From Bacillota bacterium (GTDB taxonomy: Bacteria > Bacillota > Clostridia > Oscillospirales > Acutalibacteraceae), in contig WQTL01000314.1 of NCBI GenBank assembly GCA_009786275.1, positions 1-5,241 of the forward strand: a DNA stretch of 5,241 bases, in the 5' to 3' direction. The notes below the pieces were generated by a model, which ran no database searches, was not told the origin of the DNA, and saw nothing but the letters and a program-made list of their open reading frames with translations. Position 1 is the stretch's first letter; each line of letters starts with the position of its first letter. Below are positions 1 through 5,171 of the stretch, piece after piece. The position numbers and the translations under genes are program-made.

Positions 1-1
1 G

Positions 2-712
2 CCGCCGCAACAGGGAGAGCAGCCGCACACGGGAACGAGCTCCATCCAGGGCGCGAAAACATGGAGGCATGGCTCGCTGCCGGTGAACCGGCGGCCGGGA
101 TCGCTGGAAATTATCATAAAGGCGGACGGCAAGACCATCCTGACCGATACCGTGACCGCGGCGGACCACTGGAAGTGGTCCTATGAGCTGCCGAAATGCG
201 ACGCGGCGGGCAGGGAAATTGCCTATACGGTGGAGGAGGCGCCGCTGCCGGGCTATACGACGGCGGTCGACGGCCACAACGTGACGAACACGCACGAAAG
301 CTATGGGGAGGTCACGTTCGCGGGCGTCAAGTCCTGGGACCACGGCGGCAACACGGGCCAGAAGCCGCAGAGCGTCGTGGTGCATGTGATGGACGGCGGC
401 AAAGTCGTCGCCACCAAGCGCGTCACGGCCGAAGACAAGTGGGCATACAGCTTCACCCTCCCGAAATACAGGGAGGACGGCTCCGAGGCCGTCTACACCG
501 TCGGGGAGGATCCCGTGCCGGGCTACGGGATGACCAAAACGGACGGCCGCAATATGCTGAACGTCTATCAGGGCGAGAACGCCCGCGGCTCCTTCGCAAC
601 GCCGAAGACGGACGACGACAGCAATTTGCCGCTCTGGACCGGGATGACGGCGGCAAGCTTCGCATTGCTCGTGATTGTGTTGGCGCGGGGACGCAGGGTG
701 CGGAAGACATGA
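2..712 (+). CDS. C-terminal part of a Cna_B-repeat cell-wall-anchored adhesin or pilin (5' partial)
   Basis: The frame is open to the left edge, so the GTG at 83 is not a true start; 236 residues are visible. Two Cna_B-type beta-sandwich repeats can be read. Repeat 1 spans about residues 14-98, with GAKTW, LPK, YTVEE, PGY and NVTNTH. Repeat 2 spans about 99-190, with GVKSW, LPKY, YTVGE, PGY and MLNVY. Each keeps the Lys, Glu and Asn expected for an intramolecular isopeptide bond: K19/E79/N96 and K110/E169/N187. The C-terminus has a sorting-signal layout: TPKTDDDS at 200-207, a hydrophobic segment at about 211-228, then RGRRVRK. The expected TPKTG reads TPKTD, so sortase cleavage is uncertain. 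Such proteins are adhesins or pilin subunits of Gram-positive bacteria; the ligand cannot be told. Stop TGA is at 710-712, with a terminator-like hairpin about 170 bp downstream. Confidence 0.88.
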   Translation, partial: PPQQGEQPHTGTSSIQGAKTWRHGSLPVNRRPGSLEIIIKADGKTILTDTVTAADHWKWSYELPKCDAAGREIAYTVEEAPLPGYTTAVDGHNVTNTHESYGEVTFAGVKSWDHGGNTGQKPQSVVVHVMDGGKVVATKRVTAEDKWAYSFTLPKYREDGSEAVYTVGEDPVPGYGMTKTDGRNMLNVYQGENARGSFATPKTDDDSNLPLWTGMTAASFALLVIVLARGRRVRKT

Positions 713-764
713 AAACGGCACGGACGACGCCTCTTTCTTTCCTTTTCTCTTTACCCGCAGCGTT

Positions 765-790
765 CCGCCGGGGAGTGCCAACCCCGGCGG
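765..790 (+). repeat. Perfect GC-rich inverted repeat (hairpin) downstream of the adhesin gene
   Basis: CCGCCGGGG (765-773) pairs perfectly with CCCCGGCGG (782-790) around the 8-nt loop AGTGCCAA. The next pair outward would be T764-G791, a wobble. No T-run follows on either strand, so it is not a canonical intrinsic terminator. It lies 53 nt after the adhesin stop codon. It could stabilise the mRNA 3' end or help transcription pause. Confidence 0.55.
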
Positions 791-884
791 GATGCCGCGG
801 GGAATAGGGCAAAGATTTGTGGTGTGAAGAATCGCCGGCCTGAAGCGCGGACAGGGGAAACACCGGTACGATATACGGCGGTAT

Positions 885-925
885 GCGGACAAAGCCTTGT
901 GTATGAAGGCGTTTGTCCGCTTTTT
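885..925 (+). terminator. Rho-independent terminator
   Basis: GCGGACAAA (885-893) pairs with TTTGTCCGC (912-920) and GCCTT (894-898) pairs with AAGGC (906-910). G911 is bulged and the loop is GTGTATG (899-905). Five T residues (921-925) follow directly. This 14-pair stem with a T-tract is the best terminator in the window. It probably ends the adhesin transcript and insulates the sipW promoter. Its distance from the adhesin stop (about 170 nt) gives that mRNA a long 3' tail. Confidence 0.82.
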
Positions 926-928
926 ACA

Positions 929-947
929 TGGGAAATCTTGGGAAATC
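929..947 (+). repeat. 9-bp direct repeat TGGGAAATC, one helical turn apart
   Basis: TGGGAAATC occurs at 929-937 and again at 939-947, a period of 10 bp. TGGGAAA recurs at 1104-1110, and its reverse complement core TTTCCC at 1080-1085 within the promoter. The spacing would put two protein contacts on the same face of DNA, so a regulator site is possible, but the role is inferred only. Confidence 0.35.
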
Positions 948-1074
948 GCGCGGCTCGTGCCATTTATTGATGTTGCGATAACTGAAATTACCGCTTCTTC
1001 TCGCAAAACGGACTCAATAACTGTAAATCGTTAAAGAGCGGCGCGATGCCGCAGGCTTACAGCTGCCTTATGCA

Positions 1075-1103
1075 TTGATTTTCCCGGATTGCCGTGCTAT
1101 ACT
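1075..1103 (+). promoter_or_regulatory. Sigma-A-type promoter of the sipW operon with extended -10
   Basis: The -35 box is TTGATT (1075-1080). After a 17-bp spacer comes TATACT (1098-1103), preceded by TG at 1095-1096, which gives an extended -10 element (TGC-TATACT). Transcription should start near 1110, leaving a leader of about 55 nt before the ATG at 1165. It is the best promoter match seen in the window, and it lies just after a terminator and just before the first operon gene. Confidence 0.75.
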
Positions 1104-1132
1104 TGGGAAAACATTGGGGCATTAGAATGTTT
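1079..1132 (+). promoter_or_regulatory. Overlapping dyads around the -10 box and start site (possible operator or leader hairpin)
   Basis: Two perfect 7-bp inverted repeats overlap. TTTTCCC (1079-1085) and GGGAAAA (1105-1111) bracket the -10 box with a 19-bp gap. AAACATT (1109-1115) and AATGTTT (1126-1132), with a 10-bp gap, cover the predicted start site. The second could act as a repressor site on DNA or as a small hairpin at the 5' end of the mRNA. Which regulator binds, if any, cannot be told. Confidence 0.35.
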
Positions 1133-1164
1133 GTGCAGGCAAAAATCCCGAAAGGAGAGAACGC

Positions 1165-2064
1165 ATGGCTTTCAACGATGTGCAGGGGCAGGCGTACGCG
1201 CCATGGAACCCGTGGGGGCAACAGACGCCCCGGGATTATACGCAGGCCCTGGCTTCCCGGTATATGCAGCAGGGGGGCTGGGGCTATCAGGCGCAGCCTG
1301 ACTGGAACCCGCAGCCGGTCTGGGACGCGCGGCAACCCCAGCCGGCCTGGGGCGCGCAGCAGCCAAGCTATGGAGGACAATACGCGCAGGCGCAGTATCC
1401 GGCCTGGACCCGGGAAGCTGACGGCGAAACGCCGGCGGATATCCTACCGGCCGCGACGCCGGAGGCGGCCCCGCCGAAGCGGTCCTCCAGGGCCGCCAAT
1501 CTCGTGCTGAACATCCTGACGATCTGTTTTGTTGTTTTCCTGATTGCGGGCAGCACCATCTTCGCATTCAGCAACAGCGAGACCAAAAACCTGTTCGGGT
1601 ACCGTTTTTATCATGTGCTCACGCCCTCCATGCGGCCGCTTTTCAAGCCGGGCGATATGATCTTCGTCAAGCTGGCGGATCCGTCCGAGATCAAGGTGGG
1701 GGACGTGGTGACCTTCAGCCCCGGCGCGAAGTCCACGGCCTTCCTCACCCACCGGGTGGAGGAGCTGCTGCCCGCGGACGGGACGCACCCGGCGCGCATG
1801 GTGACGAAGGGGGACGCGAACAACGCGGCGGACCCCCCGGTGAACCTGAGCGCCGCCATCGGCGTGCATGTGTTCACCATCCCCTTCATCGGCAATGTGG
1901 TGGATATGATGCGCACCAACCTGGCCCTCGTATGCGTGTGCTTTGGGGCCGTTTTCCTGCTGCTGGCGGTGCTGCGCGCCTATTTCGCGGCCCGCAGGGA
2001 GGAGAAAAAAAGGAAAGCCGGCGCCCCGCCCGCAGGGCGGCCTTTCGATATTCACGCTTTTTGA
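1165..2064 (+). CDS. sipW: SipW-type (ER-like) signal peptidase I with long low-complexity N-terminal extension
   Basis: Membrane serine protease of 299 residues that removes alternate signal peptides from exported substrates, here most likely the two BsaA-like proteins downstream. The catalytic Ser155 lies in LTPSMRP. THR at 195-197 supplies His196 in place of the Lys of ordinary bacterial enzymes, the mark of the SipW/eukaryotic-type Ser-His family. GDVVTF (179-184) and KGDANNAADP (215-224) are further conserved boxes. Membrane helices lie at about 111-135 and 252-274. KRSSR (105-109) before the first and RREEKKRK (277-284) after the second predict an outside catalytic domain with both tails inside. 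Residues 1-104 are odd: rich in Gln, Pro, Gly, Trp and Tyr, without a recognised domain; typical SipW proteins begin near the first helix. The start is supported by AAAGGAGA at 1151-1158, 6 nt before ATG. First gene of the apparent operon. Confidence 0.93.
   Translation: MAFNDVQGQAYAPWNPWGQQTPRDYTQALASRYMQQGGWGYQAQPDWNPQPVWDARQPQPAWGAQQPSYGGQYAQAQYPAWTREADGETPADILPAATPEAAPPKRSSRAANLVLNILTICFVVFLIAGSTIFAFSNSETKNLFGYRFYHVLTPSMRPLFKPGDMIFVKLADPSEIKVGDVVTFSPGAKSTAFLTHRVEELLPADGTHPARMVTKGDANNAADPPVNLSAAIGVHVFTIPFIGNVVDMMRTNLALVCVCFGAVFLLLAVLRAYFAARREEKKRKAGAPPAGRPFDIHAF
2026..2045 (+). repeat. Short all-GC hairpin with T-triplet at the 3' end of sipW
   Basis: CCGCCC (2026-2031) pairs with GGGCGG (2035-2040) around a GCA loop, followed by CCTTT. 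It sits inside the last sipW codons, about 120 nt before the BsaA-like start. The stem is short and the T-run is only three, so it is at most a pause or weak attenuation site between the low-abundance enzyme and its abundant substrate. Confidence 0.25.
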
Positions 2065-2162
2065 CGGCAGCCCGGGCGCGCGGATCACAGGCGGTTCGCG
2101 CAGCCGGCCCGCTTGGAAAAGCCTGAAATATAAAAGTAAAAAAACAAGGAGAGAAAAGAGCA

Positions 2163-3248
2163 ATGAAGTTTAAAAAGAACCGCAAAGCCCTCGTCGCGAT
2201 AGCCGTCGTTCTGGCGCTGGTCATCGCCGCCTCCGCCACCTTCGCGTGGGTCACCTCGAAGAACCAGATCCCCAACAAGTTCGAGAACGAAGGCTTTGCC
2301 GCCAGCGACGGCCTGATCGCCATCGAGGACGAGACCGAATTCAAGTTCGAGGTCGGCATGAAGACGCCCAAGAACGTCCGCGTGCTCAACACCGGTTCCG
2401 CCGGCATGCTGGCCCGCGTGACCTTTGAGGAGATGATCAAGCTGCTGGGCAACGGCGGCACGATCACCTACACCGGCAGCAACGCCGCCGCCGCCGGCTT
2501 TGAGCCCGTGCCCTTCGATATGGACACCATTTCCGCGTGGACCGCCGTCAATCCCGGCGACATCACCTGGACAGGTACCGCCCCCACCGGCATCACGGTG
2601 AAGGCCGCGAACATCACCGCAGAAAACCCGCAGTTCGCCGTGGTCTATACGGACGGCGCCGGCAAGGCCTGGCTGGCGAAATTCGGTGACAGCACCACGT
2701 ACACCAAGTCCACAGGCAAAATCACGGACGCGGCCGTGGAATACGCCTACTATACCACGGGCACCGCGGTATTTGACAGCTGGGACGACGCGCACAACTA
2801 CGCGGCCTGGAATGCCCTGTACGACCCGCTCGCCAGCATCGCCGGCAAGCCCGCCGCCGCCAACATTTATAAGTCCACCGTGGGCGCCGGCGAAGTCGAC
2901 TTGGTCTACGGCGCCGCGTTCAGCACCGTGGCCCCGGTGGGCAACACGGATACGTGGATCTACTGGGACGGCTACTTCTACTACATGAAGGTCATCCCCG
3001 GCGGCGGATACACCGAGAAGCTGCTGACGGACGTGGGCCTGGACCTGGCCGGCGTGCTGACCAAGGACGACCTGAAGAAGTGGCAGAAGTATGAGTACAC
3101 CCTGGTGGTGTGCGTGGAAGGCCTCCAGGCCACCGAAGAGGCCCTCGTCGATACCACGGCCTCCGGCACAGCCGCCGGCTGGCAATTGAACGCCACCGCC
3201 GACGCCGCTTTGATCGCCGCCCTGAAAGCCGCGATCGCCGCCGCATAG
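2163..3248 (+). CDS. BsaA-like SipW-dependent exported protein, probable major matrix or fibre subunit
   Basis: Protein of 361 residues of the alternate-signal exported type (CPF_0494/BsaA-like, known from Clostridium perfringens biofilm matrix). The N-terminus is basic (KFKKNRK), then hydrophobic (9-23), then ATFAWVTSKN at 25-34 and NKFE at 38-41. By analogy with TasA (TWA-A), cleavage is expected after Ala28. Family-like features are RVLNTGS and ARVTFEE (73-90), WIYWDGYFYYMK (265-276) with a following PGGGYTEKLL, and YTLVVCVEGLQA (312-323). There is no sorting motif. The C-terminus is an Ala-rich amphipathic helix (about 345-361) carrying a 10-bp DNA repeat, GATCGCCGCC, 21 bp apart. The mature part is almost Cys-free (only C317). 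Codon choice is strongly biased to GC-ending codons, more than in its neighbours, which fits high expression. AAGGAGAG at 2146-2153 supports the start. The exact subfamily is inferred by eye. Confidence 0.8.
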   Translation: MKFKKNRKALVAIAVVLALVIAASATFAWVTSKNQIPNKFENEGFAASDGLIAIEDETEFKFEVGMKTPKNVRVLNTGSAGMLARVTFEEMIKLLGNGGTITYTGSNAAAAGFEPVPFDMDTISAWTAVNPGDITWTGTAPTGITVKAANITAENPQFAVVYTDGAGKAWLAKFGDSTTYTKSTGKITDAAVEYAYYTTGTAVFDSWDDAHNYAAWNALYDPLASIAGKPAAANIYKSTVGAGEVDLVYGAAFSTVAPVGNTDTWIYWDGYFYYMKVIPGGGYTEKLLTDVGLDLAGVLTKDDLKKWQKYEYTLVVCVEGLQATEEALVDTTASGTAAGWQLNATADAALIAALKAAIAAA

Positions 3249-3290
3249 CACAGCCGTTGACACCTCTCGTGAAAAATGAATGACATGCAA

Positions 3291-3298
3291 AAGGGGAG
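3291..3298 (+). promoter_or_regulatory. Ribosome binding site that fixes the start at 3306
   Basis: AAGGGGAG ends 7 nt before the ATG at 3306. An in-frame ATG at 3276 has no comparable site upstream and would add ten non-hydrophobic residues before a normal signal peptide, so 3306 is preferred. Confidence 0.7.
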
Positions 3299-3305
3299 AT
3301 TTGAA

Positions 3306-3986
3306 ATGAAAAAGCTGGTCAGGCTTCCGGCGGCCCTTCTGGCGCTGTGCCTGATGGCCGCGGCATGGGGCGCGCAGGCCCTGGCGGCTGAAACAAATCT
3401 CCCCGCCGGCTTCCTCATCGGCGACGAGAACGGCATCAGCGTGACGGACGCGGGCGAGTACTTCCTCTGCTCGGACCACCTGCTGCCGGGGGACGTGATC
3501 ACCCGCACCCTCACGCTGCTCAACCTGGAGCAGGGCGAACCCTATCGGCTGTACATGCTGGGGGATGCGCCGGCGTCGTCGGGGAATGTGGATTGGCTGG
3601 ACAATCTGCACCTGCGCATCACCCTGGAGGGGCAGCTGCTCTACAGCGGCCGCCTGCGCGGGGACGGCAGGGAGGCCTGCGGCATGCCGGGCAACGGCGC
3701 CGACCTGATCCGTCAGGGCCTGAATCTCGGGACCTACGGCAAAGGCGACCGGAAGACGCTGCGATTCGTCGTCACCGCGAACGCCGGCCTTTCGGCGCAG
3801 GACCTGCGCGAGGTCTCGTCGGCGCGCATCAACTGGGTTTTCCACGCCGTGAAGGACGCGCCGCCCGACCCCCCGCAAACCGGCGACGCCCTGCGCGGCG
3901 GCATCTATATCCTGCTGCTTTCCATCTGCGTCCTCTGCGCCGTTTTCTACCGCCGTTACAGAAAACTGCGGGGGAACAAGACGTGA
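3306..3986 (+). CDS. Secreted, sortase-anchored surface protein (PPQTGD motif), probable anchor or accessory subunit
   Basis: Protein of 226 residues with a classical Sec signal peptide, MKK then a hydrophobic run and AQALA-AE, cleaved after about residue 27 or 28. This differs from the alternate signals of its neighbours. The middle (about 30-183) looks like an all-beta domain: LLPGDVITRTLTLLN at 59-73, LRITLEGQLLYSGRL at 103-117, LNLGTYGKGDRKTLRF at 139-154 and NWVFHA at 176-181. Such patterns recur in wall-anchored accessory proteins of Gram-positive bacteria. The C-terminus is a sorting signal: PPQTGD (189-194), a hydrophobic helix (about 198-214) and RRYRKLRG. A sortase would join Thr192 to the wall; no sortase gene is in the window. 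The mature domain has two cysteines, C55 and C125. Lying between two SipW substrates, it may tether their fibre to the wall, which is inference. The domain itself was not recognised as a named family. Confidence 0.82.
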   Translation: MKKLVRLPAALLALCLMAAAWGAQALAAETNLPAGFLIGDENGISVTDAGEYFLCSDHLLPGDVITRTLTLLNLEQGEPYRLYMLGDAPASSGNVDWLDNLHLRITLEGQLLYSGRLRGDGREACGMPGNGADLIRQGLNLGTYGKGDRKTLRFVVTANAGLSAQDLREVSSARINWVFHAVKDAPPDPPQTGDALRGGIYILLLSICVLCAVFYRRYRKLRGNKT

Positions 3987-3988
3987 AA

Positions 3989-4040
3989 AAAGGATACCTC
4001 AAAGCGAATCTGCGTCCCGGTTTGCTTCGAGGTGTCCTTT
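3989..4040 (+). repeat. Long intercistronic hairpin, possible attenuator or weak terminator
   Basis: The arms 3989-4010 and 4019-4040 pair over 22 positions with one A-C mismatch (4001/4028) and four G-T wobbles, around the 8-nt loop TGCGTCCC. It starts 2 nt after the stop codon of the anchored-protein gene. The left arm begins in an A-run and the right arm ends in TTT followed by CAG, so the T-tract is poor. It resembles a leaky terminator or an RNA-processing and stability element that would lower expression of the gene at 4082. Confidence 0.6.
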
Positions 4041-4081
4041 CAGCCCGCAACGGGGGAATTGAAAAGCGAGGAGCGTTGGGC

Positions 4082-5140
4082 ATGAAGAAGCTCATGGGGA
4101 AATTTAATATAAAAAGATTATATAATAAAGGCACCCTGATTGCCTTCGCCCTGTTGTACGCCTTCCTGATGACGGTAGGCTCCACGTTTTCCTGGGTGAC
4201 GTCGTCCAACCGGAACGTAAACGAGTTCACGGGCGAGATGGGCCTGAAAGCGGTGATTGCCGAGGATTTCGAGCGGCAAAACCAATGGCGGCCGGGCGGC
4301 AGCGTCACGAAGATGGTTTCCGTCTGCAACGACGGCGTCTCCCCGGGCTTCGCGCGGGTCTCCTTCGAGGAAATCGTGGAGAGGATGCGTGCCGCCGGCT
4401 TGCCGGAGCCCTATGAGGACCCGGAGGAGGCGGGCGTCGCGCCGGAATTCTGCATGGCCGCCGAATGGGACGCCTGGGAGGACGCGGCGGCCGTGTTTGA
4501 CACGGTGGAATTCCTGGAGGGCGCCGCGCCCGCGCCGGTGCCGGGCGGCGTGGCCGTGAAGGTCAGCGTATCCCCGGCCGGCTTGCAGCGCTGCCGCTAC
4601 GCGATCTATCAGGTGCTGGACGGCGGGCAGGCGTTCCGCCGTATGACGGCGCAGTTCAGCGCGCGCAGCGGCGCAGGCGTCACCACGCTCACCGTGCGCA
4701 ACCCGCGCTATTGGGGCTACAAGGGCGGCTACGCGGCTGCGGAGGCCGCCTGGGGGCTGGTGAACAAAACCGGCGCCGCGGCGACGCCCCCCCTCACGGC
4801 GGATATCGAAAATCTGATCTGCGACACGGGCAAAAAAATCAAAATCGAATATGCCAACGTCATCACGGCGCTGGACGGCAACGCGGCCACGGACGCGGGC
4901 AAATGGTTCTACAACGAGGACGACGGGTTCTTCTACTACATCGGCAAGCTCGAACCGGGCGATTCCTCCGCGGCGCTGACGACGGGCCTGAAGCTGGACA
5001 AAACCGCGGACGCCTCCTACTCCTGCATGAACCTGCAATTCATCGTGAACCTACAGGCGCTGCAGCTGAGCGCGCAGGCCCTTGCGGACGATTGGGGGCT
5101 GTCCGGCCAGCTCTTGGCGCACCTGTCGTCCTTCTGCTGA
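4082..5140 (+). CDS. Second BsaA-like SipW-dependent exported protein, cysteine-rich paralog
   Basis: Protein of 352 residues. The start ATG at 4082 has GAGGAG at 4068-4073, 8 nt upstream; the frame is open further left but that extension overlaps the previous gene and has no signal. The N-region is long and basic (MKKLMGKFNIKRLYNKG), followed by a hydrophobic stretch (18-33) and STFSWVTSSN (34-43), the same alternate signal as at 2163 but with Ser at the predicted -1 site. NEFTGEM, EDF, WRPGGSVTKMVSVCNDG (69-85) and FARVSFEE (90-97) are typical of BsaA-like proteins. KWFYNEDDGFFYYIGKLEPGD (274-294) and MNLQFIVNLQALQ (316-328) align by eye with the other paralog. It carries six cysteines (82, 124, 171, 247, 315 and the last residue 352) against one in the major paralog. 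Probably a minor or capping subunit, which is inference. A 29-nt AT-rich patch lies in its first codons. Confidence 0.78.
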   Translation: MKKLMGKFNIKRLYNKGTLIAFALLYAFLMTVGSTFSWVTSSNRNVNEFTGEMGLKAVIAEDFERQNQWRPGGSVTKMVSVCNDGVSPGFARVSFEEIVERMRAAGLPEPYEDPEEAGVAPEFCMAAEWDAWEDAAAVFDTVEFLEGAAPAPVPGGVAVKVSVSPAGLQRCRYAIYQVLDGGQAFRRMTAQFSARSGAGVTTLTVRNPRYWGYKGGYAAAEAAWGLVNKTGAAATPPLTADIENLICDTGKKIKIEYANVITALDGNAATDAGKWFYNEDDGFFYYIGKLEPGDSSAALTTGLKLDKTADASYSCMNLQFIVNLQALQLSAQALADDWGLSGQLLAHLSSFC

Positions 5141-5157
5141 CGGACGTTTGAAACGAT

Positions 5158-5165
5158 GAGGAGGT
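5158..5165 (+). promoter_or_regulatory. Consensus Shine-Dalgarno for the gene starting at 5172
   Basis: GAGGAGGT ends 6 nt before ATG 5172. It is the closest match to the anti-Shine-Dalgarno sequence in the window and is the main support for the partial gene at the right edge. Confidence 0.75.
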
Positions 5166-5171
5166 AAGCGT

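Larger units (their letters stand above)
713..1164. other. Intergenic region between the adhesin gene and the SipW operon
   Basis: About 450 bases without a convincing gene on either strand; open frames here lack ribosome binding sites and recognisable protein character. It holds, in order, a pyrimidine-rich run (729-752), a perfect GC-rich hairpin (765-790), an intrinsic terminator (885-925), a 9-bp direct repeat with a 10-bp period (929-947), small dyads at 1038-1066, and the operon promoter with overlapping inverted repeats (1075-1132). No known riboswitch class could be assigned by eye. The terminator and the promoter divide it into the 3' tail of the adhesin transcript and the control region of the sipW operon. 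Confidence 0.8.

Noticed and set aside
623..640. LPLWTG after the TPKTD motif as an alternative LPxTG
   Set aside because: It has one residue too many between LP and TG and lies at the start of the hydrophobic segment, not before it.
790..925. Possible riboswitch (GGGCAAA, GGCCTGAA and GGGGAAAC boxes before the terminator)
   Set aside because: The boxes do not fall in the order or pairing of c-di-GMP or other classes known to me, and no gene follows within a regulated leader distance. Only the terminator is supported.
945..963. Sigma-54-like TGGCACG on the minus strand
   Set aside because: The -12 element is missing and no minus-strand gene lies downstream.
2129..2134. TATAAA before the first BsaA-like gene as a separate promoter
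   Set aside because: No -35 box lies at proper spacing; TTGGAA at 2113-2118 is only 10 bp away. The A/T-rich stretch is more likely an unstructured leader for the ribosome binding site.
3257..3262. Perfect TTGACA in the gap after the first BsaA-like gene
   Set aside because: No acceptable -10 box is found at 16-18 bp (ATGACA and TGACAT are poor), so an internal promoter is not supported.
2085..3878. 597-codon open frame on the minus strand across the BsaA-like and anchored-protein genes
   Set aside because: It is antisense to two well-supported genes, is full of Gly/Arg/His/Val repeats typical of reversed GC-rich codons, and has no credible domain. It arises from the codon bias of the + strand genes.
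3593..4081. Upstream extension of the 4082 gene to an earlier in-frame ATG
   Set aside because: It would overlap the anchored-protein gene in another frame with Arg/Pro-rich sequence and bury the signal peptide; the start at 4082 has its own ribosome binding site.
4118..5038. 306-codon minus-strand open frame opposite the second BsaA-like gene
   Set aside because: It is Arg/Gly-rich composition without motifs, entirely antisense to a gene with a clear signal peptide and ribosome binding site.
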